NCBI GenBank assembly: GCA_027079895.1
Contig: JALWUZ010000058.1
Span: 1 to 28,966 of the forward strand
Length of the DNA: 28,966 nucleotides
Direction of reading: 5' to 3'
DNA from: Anaerolineae bacterium
GTDB lineage: Bacteria > Chloroflexota > Anaerolineae > B4-G1
Under the pieces are notes generated by a model. It ran no database searches, was not told the origin of the DNA, and saw nothing but the letters and a program-made list of their open reading frames with translations. Shown here one piece after another: positions 14,051 through 21,162 of the stretch. The position numbers and the translations under genes were made by a program. Within the stretch, counting starts at the first letter, position 1. Every line of letters begins with the position of its first letter.

Positions 14051-14498
14051 CACCAACATCGTCGTGAAGGCGGCGCGGGACCTGGAGCCAGACCACCTGC
14101 GGGTCATCCTGTCAGTTTCGGACCGCCAGACGGAACACCGCCTGGTGCTGGATCACGAGAGAAGGCTGCTGGGCGAGTACGAGGATAACTTGAGAGGCAC
14201 GGAGTTGTATCGGAAGTGGCTCAAGGAGTTGTTGACCCAGCGTAAAGTGGAATGGAGCAGCGGGCGTTTGGACGCCAGGCATCGCCGGGAGTTGTCGCAA
14301 CGGGGGTTGCACGAACCGGAAGACCACGTGGTCGTGGCACTGGCATGGCACACCGGCAAGTACGTCGTCACCGAGGACAGCGATTTCGGTAAAGGCGACT
14401 CCCAAAGAGCACAAGTCCACCGGCCGGTGTTGGACTACCTGACGAACACGATGGGCTTGACGGTGCATACCGCCGGCGAGGCCCTCTCTGTCCTGTGA
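14034..14498 (+). CDS. PIN-like nuclease, partner of the upstream ATPase
   Basis: The protein of 154 residues opens with MRVVIDTNIVV, the first PIN motif with Asp6 and Asn8. Acidic residues follow in the expected order: Glu48/Glu50 (LLGEYED), Asp97 in EPEDHVVVALA, and Asp115/Asp117 in VVTEDSDF, the (T/S)-x-D-x-D(F) end motif. Length and topology fit VapC-type PIN ribonucleases, but the usual short DNA-binding antitoxin is missing; instead an AAA ATPase gene overlaps its start by 17 bp. PIN domains cut RNA or act as flap-type nucleases using metal ions. A toxin effector controlled by the ATPase is the most economical reading, inferred from gene arrangement. Confidence 0.8.
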   Translation: MRVVIDTNIVVKAARDLEPDHLRVILSVSDRQTEHRLVLDHERRLLGEYEDNLRGTELYRKWLKELLTQRKVEWSSGRLDARHRRELSQRGLHEPEDHVVVALAWHTGKYVVTEDSDFGKGDSQRAQVHRPVLDYLTNTMGLTVHTAGEALSVL

Positions 14499-14552
14499 TA
14501 ACCTGGCGGCAACGACCAGCCGCTCACAACGCAACGACAACCCGGAGGTACC

Positions 14553-15416
14553 GTGTCCAAAGTCAGCATCGTCACCGACAGTGCGATTACCATAGACCCG
14601 GCTCTCATCGAACGGCTCGATGTGACCATCGTCCCCCTCGTGGTGCGGGTGGGCGATCGGGAGTACATTGACGGCGAGGATCTGAACCGGGAGGAGTTGC
14701 TGCGCCGGATGGCCGAGGAGCGCGTCCGTCCCCAAATCGTCGGCCCGACGGCCCAGGATTTCCGCCACGTGTACAATCGGCTGACCCGCCGCACCGACCA
14801 GATCATCTCCCTCCACTCGTCGGCGGGGCTCAGCGCCATCTGCAAGGAGGCGCAGAAGGCCGCCGATGAGTTCCTGGGCCGGTGCGACATCGTGGTGATG
14901 GATTCGGAGACCGTCTCCCTGGGGCTGGGGGTGCTGGTGGAGAAGGCGGCCCGTCTCGCGGCCCGCTCCCTCTCGCTCCACGAAATCCTGCGCCACATCC
15001 GGGGGCTGATCCCCCGCATCTACATCGTGCTGATCACCAACACGATGGACTACCTGGAACACAGCGGCCTCATCAGCCCCTCCCAGGCCATCCTGGGGAC
15101 GATGTTGGGCATCCGCCCCTTCCTGGCGATCGAGGAGGGGAACCTCATCCCGATGGAGAAGGTGCGCAGCCGGGAGCGGGCGATTGATAAACTGGCGGAG
15201 TTCGCCGGCGAGTTCTCCCACGTCGAGTGGATAGCGGTGCTCCAGAGCATCCCCTCCCTGGCGGCGGAGACCAAAGGGCTGCTGGAACGGCTGAACGCCA
15301 TCGCGCCGGGGCACGAGTTCCCAATCCTGCTCTACGGGCCGCTGCTCGCCTCCCACATCGGGCCCGACGGGATGGGGCTGATTGTGTACGAGGGCGTCAA
15401 CCCGAGGTTGCCGTGA
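14553..15416 (+). CDS. DegV family (FakB-like) fatty acid-binding protein 1
   Basis: This 287-residue DegV protein has the SIVTDSA opening (5-11), VPLVVRVGDREYIDG, the acyl-site loop region GPTAQDF, LHSSAGLSAICKEAQKAA (the SxxSGTY-type helix), and a C-terminal domain with GTMLGIRPFLAIEEGNLIPMEKVRSRERA. FakB proteins hold a fatty acid while FakA phosphorylates it. The second and third conserved loops are unusual (IVGPTAQD in place of TSQPS). GTG 14553 is the start, with CGGAGG upstream. The next gene overlaps by four bases (GTGA), so the two DegV genes are translationally linked. Confidence 0.88.
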   Translation: MSKVSIVTDSAITIDPALIERLDVTIVPLVVRVGDREYIDGEDLNREELLRRMAEERVRPQIVGPTAQDFRHVYNRLTRRTDQIISLHSSAGLSAICKEAQKAADEFLGRCDIVVMDSETVSLGLGVLVEKAARLAARSLSLHEILRHIRGLIPRIYIVLITNTMDYLEHSGLISPSQAILGTMLGIRPFLAIEEGNLIPMEKVRSRERAIDKLAEFAGEFSHVEWIAVLQSIPSLAAETKGLLERLNAIAPGHEFPILLYGPLLASHIGPDGMGLIVYEGVNPRLP

Positions 15417-16273
15417 GCGGGCGGGTGCGCATCGTCACCGACAGCACCGCCGACATCCCGCCGGAGGTGGCGGAGCGGCTCCGCATCGCCGTCGTCCCGG
15501 CCTACGTGCAAATCGGCCGCCGGAGTTACCGCGATTGCGCCTGCGAGGGCGGGCTCAGCCGGGAGGAGTTCTACGCCCGGTTGCCGACTATGCCGGTCAT
15601 GCCGACGACCTCCGTCCCCCCGGCCCACGAGTTCACCGCCGCCTACCAGAGGCTGGCCGATGAGGAAGGGGCGGACGAGGTGATCGCCATCGTCGTCTCG
15701 ACCACCCTGAGCGGAATGTACAACGTGGCCCACCTGGGGGCGCAAGACCTCGACCGGCCCCATGTCCACGTCGTGGATTCCGGCCAATTGACGATGGGGC
15801 TGGGCTGGATGGTGATCGCGGCGGCGGAAGCGGCCCTCAAAGGCCGCCCGCTGCGGGAGGTACTGGCCCTCGTCGAGGACATCAGGCCGCGCGTCCGCGT
15901 CTACGCTATGCTGGACACGCTCGACTATCTGCGGCGCAGCGGACGGGTCAGTTGGGCGCGGGCGAAGGTGGCCCAGTTGCTGCGCATCAAACCCATCATC
16001 GAGGTGGTCATGGGCAAAGTGCGAGAGGCGGGACGCACCCGCACCCGCCGCCGCGCCATCGAGCGGCTGGTGGAGTTGGCCCGCTCCCTCGGCCCACTGG
16101 AACGGCTGGCCGTGTTGCACACCTACGCGCCGGAGGTGGAGGAGTTCCGCCGCCGCCTAGCCGGGCTCATCCCCGACCGGCCGCTGCTCACCGTTCCGGT
16201 GACGACCGCCATCGGCGCCCACGTCGGCCCGCGCGGACTGGGAATCGCCGCCGTCATCGGAACATCAGGATAG
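15413..16273 (+). CDS. DegV family (FakB-like) fatty acid-binding protein 2
   Basis: This is a 286-residue paralogue of the previous gene. It has RIVTDSTADIP (6-16), MPTTSVPPAHEF (the T-(S)-x-P acyl-binding loop), IVVSTTLSGMYNVAHLGAQ, VVDSGQLTMGLGWMV, LRRSGRVSWARAKVAQLLRIKPIIEV, and VTTAIGAHVGPRGLGIA at the end, all standard DegV blocks and closer to the family consensus than copy 1. The start is GTG 15413, overlapping the previous stop as GTGA. Two FakB-like proteins commonly differ in their preference for saturated or unsaturated chains; which copy does what cannot be seen here. Confidence 0.88.
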   Translation: MSGRVRIVTDSTADIPPEVAERLRIAVVPAYVQIGRRSYRDCACEGGLSREEFYARLPTMPVMPTTSVPPAHEFTAAYQRLADEEGADEVIAIVVSTTLSGMYNVAHLGAQDLDRPHVHVVDSGQLTMGLGWMVIAAAEAALKGRPLREVLALVEDIRPRVRVYAMLDTLDYLRRSGRVSWARAKVAQLLRIKPIIEVVMGKVREAGRTRTRRRAIERLVELARSLGPLERLAVLHTYAPEVEEFRRRLAGLIPDRPLLTVPVTTAIGAHVGPRGLGIAAVIGTSG

Positions 16274-16276
16274 GCT

Positions 16277-18703
16277 ATGTACACCACACCGCTTCAAACG
16301 TTGCTCAACATCCTCAACCTAGAGGCTCAACAGTACAACAACCGGGCAGTCATCGGCGGGATGGCGCGGTTCTCGTCCACCTGGCGTAACGAGGCGCGGG
16401 AGTACTTCGGGCCGGAGGCGGCCGAGTGGGTACAGGAGATCGCCGACCGGCTGCTGACTTACCCCACCCTCTCACTGGAGGAGCGCAAGCAGGCCCTGGC
16501 GGAGTTGCGCATGCTGGCCGAACAGGCCCCGCCGCCGCGCCGGAAGCCGCCGACGGAGACCCATCCCCGGCGGGGCGCGGGACAGAGACGGCCCCGCCCG
16601 GCCCCCGCGAGCGGAGCGGGGCGTGAGCGGGAGCGTCCGCCGCACACCGGCCTCGACTCGCCCGTCACCGTGTTGCGCGGCGTGGGCGTCAAACAGGCCC
16701 AGAAATTGGGGAAGTTGGGCCTGCACACCATCCGCGACCTGCTCTACTTCTTCCCCCGCCGGTACGCCGACTACTCCACCCTCAAGACCATCAACCGGCT
16801 GGAGTACGGGGAGGAAGTGACCATCATCGCCGAGGTGCGGAGCGCGGGCACCCGCCAGGCCCGAAGCGGGAAGAGCGTCTTCCGGGCGGTGCTCTCCGAC
16901 AGCACCGGATTCATCGAGGCGGTCTGGTTCAATCAGCCGCACCTGGCGAACTACATCACGCCCGGCCAGCAGATCGTCGTCAGCGGTAAGGTGGATCAAT
17001 TCCGGGGGCGGCTCACCTTCCAATCGCCGGAGTGGGAGATTCTCCAGAAGAAGTTGTTGCACACCGCCCGCATCGTGCCGATCTACCCGCTCACCCAGGG
17101 GATTACCGCCCGCTGGCTGCGCGGCCTGATGGAGAACACCGTTGCCAACTGGGCCGCGCGGCTGCCGGACCATCTGCCGGAGTCGGTGCGCCGCCGCGCC
17201 AACCTGCTGGATTTGGAGACCGCCATCCGCCAGATTCACTTCCCGGACGACCAGCAGCGACTCTCCCAGGCCCGGCGGCGGCTGGCTTTCGACGAACTGT
17301 TCGTGCTGCAAATCGGGCTCCTGAAGCAGCGGCAGCAGTGGCGGGCTGTGCCCGGCCGCCGGGTGGAGGTGGACGAGGCCGTCCTGACGAAATTCCTGCG
17401 CCGGCTCCCCTTCCGGTTGACCGGGGCTCAGCGGCGGGCGTTGCGCCAGATCGTCAGCGACATGCGCTCCGGCCTGCCGATGAACCGCCTGTTGCAAGGG
17501 GATGTCGGCTCCGGCAAGACGGTCGTCGCGGCGGCGGCGATGGGAGTGGCCGTGGCCGCCGGATTCCAGGCGGCGATGATGGCCCCGACCGCCATCCTGG
17601 CGGAGCAGCACTACCGTACCCTGACGGAGTTGCTCTCCCGCTGGCCCGGCCGTCCGCCGACGATTCGACTGCTCACCGGCAACGTCACCGGCAAGGAGCG
17701 GGAGGGTATCCTCGCCGCCCTGGCCGCCGGAGAAGTGGACATCCTGGTCGGCACCCATGCCCTTATCCAAAAAGGGGTGGAGTTCAAAGACCTGGCCCTG
17801 GCGGTGGTGGACGAGCAGCACCGTTTCGGCGTCCGCCAGCGGGCCGCCCTGCGCCAGAAGGGGCACAATCCCCACGTCCTGGTGATGACGGCGACCCCCA
17901 TCCCGCGCTCGCTGGAACTGACGGTGTGGGGACACTTGGATGTCTCGGTCATCAACGAAATGCCGCCGGGCCGTCAGCCGGTCGTCACCCGTGTGCTGCT
18001 CCCCACCGAACGGGAGCGGGCCTATAGTTTCGTGCGCAGTCAAATCGCCAAAGGGCGGCAGGCGTTCATCATCTGCCCGCTGGTGGAGGAATCGGACAAG
18101 ATCGCGGCCAAAGCGGCCGTCGAGGAGTACAAGCGGTTGCAGGAGCACATCTTCCCCGACTTGCGGCTCGGCCTGCTCCACGGGCGGATGAAGAGCAGTG
18201 AGAAGGACGCGACGATGGCCCGCTTCGCCCAGGGGGAGTTGGACATCCTGGTCTCGACCGCGGTCGTCGAGGTGGGGATTGACGTGCCGAACGCGACGGT
18301 GATGCTCATCGAGGGGGCGGAGCGGTTCGGATTGGCCCAGTTGCACCAGTTCCGGGGGCGCGTGGGCCGGGGGGAGCACGCCTCCTACTGCCTGCTGGTC
18401 TCCGATTCCTCTTCGGAGGAGGCGCAGGAGCGGCTGCGGGCCGTCGAGGAGACGAACGATGGTTTCGTCCTGGCGCAGAAGGATTTGGAGATGCGCGGGC
18501 CGGGGGAGTTCCTCGGCACCCGGCAGTCCGGCTTCCCCGACCTGAAATTGGCCGCCATGAGCGACCTATCTCTCATCGAAGAGGCCCGCGAGGCGGCGCG
18601 GGAACTATTCCACGACGACCCGGAACTTTCACAGCCGGACAATCGGCTCCTGGCCCGGCAGGTGGAGCGGTTCTGGAAGTCGGGAGAAGGAGAGGCCAGT
18701 TGA
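16277..18703 (+). CDS. recG: ATP-dependent DNA helicase RecG
   Basis: RecG remodels stalled replication forks and Holliday junctions. The protein of 808 residues has an N-terminal extension of about 115 residues with a basic, Pro-rich linker. The wedge domain follows (SPVTVLRGVGVKQAQKLGKLGL, LYFFPRRYADYS, and the OB fold with VWFNQPHL). The helicase core includes FRLTGAQRRALRQI, Walker A GDVGSGKT (408-415), APTAILAEQH, Walker B DEQH (512-515), MTATPIPR, and the C-terminal STAVVEVGIDVPNAT, QFRGRVGRG and GEFLGTRQSG motifs. It begins three bases after the second degV and ends overlapping coaD (TTGA), so it is embedded in one long operon. Confidence 0.96.
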   Translation: MYTTPLQTLLNILNLEAQQYNNRAVIGGMARFSSTWRNEAREYFGPEAAEWVQEIADRLLTYPTLSLEERKQALAELRMLAEQAPPPRRKPPTETHPRRGAGQRRPRPAPASGAGRERERPPHTGLDSPVTVLRGVGVKQAQKLGKLGLHTIRDLLYFFPRRYADYSTLKTINRLEYGEEVTIIAEVRSAGTRQARSGKSVFRAVLSDSTGFIEAVWFNQPHLANYITPGQQIVVSGKVDQFRGRLTFQSPEWEILQKKLLHTARIVPIYPLTQGITARWLRGLMENTVANWAARLPDHLPESVRRRANLLDLETAIRQIHFPDDQQRLSQARRRLAFDELFVLQIGLLKQRQQWRAVPGRRVEVDEAVLTKFLRRLPFRLTGAQRRALRQIVSDMRSGLPMNRLLQGDVGSGKTVVAAAAMGVAVAAGFQAAMMAPTAILAEQHYRTLTELLSRWPGRPPTIRLLTGNVTGKEREGILAALAAGEVDILVGTHALIQKGVEFKDLALAVVDEQHRFGVRQRAALRQKGHNPHVLVMTATPIPRSLELTVWGHLDVSVINEMPPGRQPVVTRVLLPTERERAYSFVRSQIAKGRQAFIICPLVEESDKIAAKAAVEEYKRLQEHIFPDLRLGLLHGRMKSSEKDATMARFAQGELDILVSTAVVEVGIDVPNATVMLIEGAERFGLAQLHQFRGRVGRGEHASYCLLVSDSSSEEAQERLRAVEETNDGFVLAQKDLEMRGPGEFLGTRQSGFPDLKLAAMSDLSLIEEAREAARELFHDDPELSQPDNRLLARQVERFWKSGEGEAS

Positions 18704-19227
18704 GACACGTAGCCATTTACCCCGGCACGTTCGACCCGATTCATCTGGGGCATGTGGACATCGCCACCCGCGCCTCCGCCATCTTCGACGAGTTGGTGGT
18801 GGCGGTGTACAACCGTCCGGCGAAGAACCTCCTGTTCACCGTCGAGGAGCGGGTCGCCCTGGCGCGGGAGGCGTTGAGAGACCTGCCCAACGTGCGCGTG
18901 ATGCCCTACGGCTGCCTGACGGTGGACTTCGCCGACCGGGTGGGAGCGCAGGCCATCGTGCGCGGGCTGCGGGTCATCTCCGATTTCGAGTTGGAGTACC
19001 AGATGGCCCTCACCAACCGGCAACTGGCTCCGAAGATCGAGTTCGTCTGTCTGATGACGCGGCAGGCGCACGCCTTCCTGAGTTCGAGTATCGTCAAGGA
19101 GATCGCGCTGTTGGGAGGCGATGTCAGCGCGATGGTACCGCCACACGTCGCCGCCGCGCTGGAGGAGCGACGCCAAGCGCGGGATGAGAAACGGGAGCCG
19201 GTGCCGCTGGTGTCGCTGCGGGACTGA
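18700..19227 (+). CDS. coaD: Phosphopantetheine adenylyltransferase
   Basis: CoaD transfers AMP from ATP to 4'-phosphopantetheine, the penultimate step of coenzyme A synthesis. The nucleotidyltransferase signature is YPGTFDPIHLGH (7-18), with Thr10 and His18 at the active site. RGLRVISDFELEYQMALTNRQLAP and SSSIVKEIALLGGDVSAMVPP are the standard later blocks. The 175 residues include a charged extension of about 15 residues beyond the usual end. The start is TTG 18700, overlapping the recG stop by four bases, with GGGAGAAGGAGAG upstream. It supplies CoA to the adjacent fatty-acid genes. Confidence 0.95.
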   Translation: MRHVAIYPGTFDPIHLGHVDIATRASAIFDELVVAVYNRPAKNLLFTVEERVALAREALRDLPNVRVMPYGCLTVDFADRVGAQAIVRGLRVISDFELEYQMALTNRQLAPKIEFVCLMTRQAHAFLSSSIVKEIALLGGDVSAMVPPHVAAALEERRQARDEKREPVPLVSLRD

Positions 19228-19252
19228 GGGCGGGAACAAGTCGGAGGCCGAT

Positions 19253-19750
19253 ATGGACATTCTGCACCTGGTAGATCGTTTGGAAGAGGTCGTCAGAGAG
19301 AGCACACAGTTACCCTTCAGCGGCCTGCGGCTGGTGGACGAGCGGCGCATCTGGCCCCTGCTGGATCAAATGCGCATCTCGATCCCCGACGAAGTGCGCA
19401 ACGCGGAACGGGTGCTCCGCGAGAAGGAGCGCATCCTGGCCCAGGCTCAGGAGGAGGCGGAGCGGGTCGTCTCGCTGGCCCGCAACGAGGCCGCCCGGAT
19501 CACCGCCGAGCACGTCATCGTCCAGTCCGCCGAGGAGCGGGCCGCCGCCATCCGCGAGCAGGCCACGCGGGAGGCGGAGGCGATTCGCAACGGGGCGGAC
19601 GATTACGCCTTCGAGGTGCTCTGCGACCTGGAGGAAGACCTCAAGAAGGCGTTGACGGTGATCGAAAACGGCATCCGGGCCATCCAGGAGGAGCGGGAGA
19701 AGCGGGCGGCGGTGTCCGCCGCGGGGGAGACGGCGGAATCCGGCGCATAA
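19253..19750 (+). CDS. Coiled-coil protein of unknown function, linked to coaD
   Basis: This 165-residue, Glu/Ala/Arg-rich protein is preceded by CGGAGG. Residues 1-50 are a short folded head (MDILHLVDRLEEVV, RLVDERRIWPLLDQMRISIP). Residues 50-150 are a long helix with heptad character (EVRNAERVLREKERILAQAQ, then EEAERVVSLARNEAARI), and the tail is Ala/Glu-rich. Such proteins are often labelled ATP-synthase b-like or DivIVA-like because of the coiled coil alone; no membrane anchor is present. Its fixed place after coaD in related genomes suggests a role at the envelope or in lipid or CoA supply, but no function can be assigned. Confidence 0.8.
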   Translation: MDILHLVDRLEEVVRESTQLPFSGLRLVDERRIWPLLDQMRISIPDEVRNAERVLREKERILAQAQEEAERVVSLARNEAARITAEHVIVQSAEERAAAIREQATREAEAIRNGADDYAFEVLCDLEEDLKKALTVIENGIRAIQEEREKRAAVSAAGETAESGA

Positions 19751-19776
19751 GGCGACGCGGAAGCCGCCATAGCCAC

Positions 19777-19805
19777 TTGACAGGTTCCTCCCTCACTCCT
19801 ATAAT
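19777..19805 (+). promoter_or_regulatory. Perfect-consensus sigma70 promoter for rpmF operon
   Basis: TTGACA (19777-19782), a 17-nt spacer and TATAAT (19800-19805) match the sigma70 consensus at all twelve positions. The leader of about 40 nt ends in AAAGGAG before rpmF. It should drive rpmF and fabD strongly. Confidence 0.9.
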
Positions 19806-19852
19806 ACTGCCCTTGCTGAACCTGGACTGTTGTAAACGAAAGGAGTCGAAAA

Positions 19853-20038
19853 ATGGGCGCAGTTCCCAAGCGTAAAATCTCTAATCGGCGGCGACGGAAC
19901 CGCCGGAGCCACTGGAAGTTGCGAGAGCCTCACCTGGTCGTCTGTCCGCAATGCGGCGCGCCGGTGCGACCGCACCACGTCTGCCTGGCCTGCGGCACGT
20001 ATCGTGGGGTTCAGGTCATCGAAATCGAGGAGGAGTAA
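19853..20038 (+). CDS. rpmF: 50S ribosomal protein bL32
   Basis: This 61-residue large-subunit protein has the typical opening MGAVPKRKISNRRRRNRRSHWKL (conserved VPKRK...S...R.RRSH pattern) and a zinc ribbon with Cys31, Cys34, Cys44 and Cys47 (CPQC...CLAC). AAAGGAG lies before the ATG, and a perfect promoter lies upstream. The usual DUF177 gene that precedes rpmF in many bacteria is not present here. fabD follows after 38 nt, a conserved link between ribosome and lipid synthesis. Confidence 0.96.
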   Translation: MGAVPKRKISNRRRRNRRSHWKLREPHLVVCPQCGAPVRPHHVCLACGTYRGVQVIEIEEE

Positions 20039-20076
20039 ACGGGCCGGCGCCGTGACCGGCGGTTGGGGGGTGGGGG

Positions 20077-20991
20077 ATGCAGGTCTATCTGTTCCCCGGA
20101 CAGGGGTCGCAGTACGTGGGGATGGGGCGCGAGTGGTTCGCCGCTTTCCCCGCCGCCCGCGCCGTGTTCGAGCGGGCCGACGAGGTGCTCGGGTTTCCGC
20201 TCTCTCGCCTCTGCTTCGAGGGGCCGGAGGACGCGCTGAACGAGACGGTCAACACGCAGCCGGCGGTCTTCACCGTCAGCGTCGCCGCCCTGCGGGCGTT
20301 GGAGGAGCGCGGGATGGAACCTCCGGCCTACGTCGCGGGGCACAGCCTGGGGGAGTTCAGCGCGTTGGTCGCGGCTGACTCCCTCGTTTTTGAAGACGGG
20401 CTGCGTCTGGTGCGCGAGCGCGGGCGGCTGATGCAGGAGGCCGGCGCACGACACCCCGGCGGGATGGCCGCCGTCCTGGGATTGGGGCCGGAGCCGGTCA
20501 AGGAAGTCTGCGCCGCCGTCCGGGAGGAGACCGGCGAGTATGTCGGGGTCGCCAACGACAACTGCCCCGGCCAATTGGTCATCTCCGGGGCGTTCGCCGC
20601 GTTGGAGGCGGCCACGGAACAACTGCGGGAACGGGGGGCGCGGCGGGTCGTGCGGCTGGCGGTGAGCATCGCGGCCCACTCCCCGCTGATGGCGGAGGCC
20701 GCCGCCGCGTTCCAACAGCGACTGGCGGAGACGGAGTTCCGCGAGCCGCGCGTGCCGGTGATTGGGAACGCCACCGCCGGGCCGCTCACCACACCGTCCG
20801 CGATTCGGGAGGCCCTGGGGCGGCAGTTGACCTCGCCAGTGCGCTGGACCGAGTCGCTGCGCTACCTGCTGGCCCAGGGCGCGACCCGCCTCGTCGAGGT
20901 AGGGCCGAAAGACGTGCTCAGCGGCCTGGTGCGCCGCGTGGACCGCAAGGCCAAGCGCGTCACCGCCGAGGCGTTGCTGAGCACGTCCTAA
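20077..20991 (+). CDS. fabD: Malonyl-CoA:ACP transacylase
   Basis: FabD moves malonyl from CoA to acyl carrier protein, feeding fatty-acid elongation. The 304 residues contain the FPGQGSQYVGMG oxyanion segment (6-17), NTQPAVF, the nucleophile elbow GHSLGEFSAL with Ser90 (88-97), the Arg in the RLVRERG helix, and His201 in AAHSPLM. All catalytic residues are present. The stop is followed by 171 nt that lead to a foreign DUF262 gene, which separates it from fabG, its normal operon neighbour. Confidence 0.96.
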   Translation: MQVYLFPGQGSQYVGMGREWFAAFPAARAVFERADEVLGFPLSRLCFEGPEDALNETVNTQPAVFTVSVAALRALEERGMEPPAYVAGHSLGEFSALVAADSLVFEDGLRLVRERGRLMQEAGARHPGGMAAVLGLGPEPVKEVCAAVREETGEYVGVANDNCPGQLVISGAFAALEAATEQLRERGARRVVRLAVSIAAHSPLMAEAAAAFQQRLAETEFREPRVPVIGNATAGPLTTPSAIREALGRQLTSPVRWTESLRYLLAQGATRLVEVGPKDVLSGLVRRVDRKAKRVTAEALLSTS

Positions 20992-21094
20992 CCTCCTACG
21001 GGGCGCGAACCTGCGGGGGGCTGCTCGTCGAGCCGGTCTGGGGCTGTTGGATAGGTATCCCTTGCGCTCTCTTGCTTGTTGGCTTGGCTGCTGG

Positions 21095-21124
21095 TTGTCT
21101 GGTGTTGGGCCGCTGGGCTATACT
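21095..21124 (+). promoter_or_regulatory. Sigma70-like promoter for the DUF262/HNH gene
   Basis: TTGTCT (21095-21100) and TATACT (21119-21124) are 18 nt apart, about 38 nt before ATG 21163. The bases from 21040 to 21120 are a T/G-rich low-complexity stretch unlike the flanking genes. It may belong to the inserted module. Confidence 0.55.
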
Positions 21125-21162
21125 TGCGCATCCGCATGTAATTCCTCTGAAGGGGTCACTCA

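Noticed and set aside
13826..14107. Minus-strand frame over the ATPase/PIN junction
   Set aside because: It is antisense to the overlapping stop/start of two well-supported genes and has no features of its own.
16472..18379. 635-aa minus-strand frame opposite recG
   Set aside because: Same shadow effect; recG motifs are all intact on the + strand.
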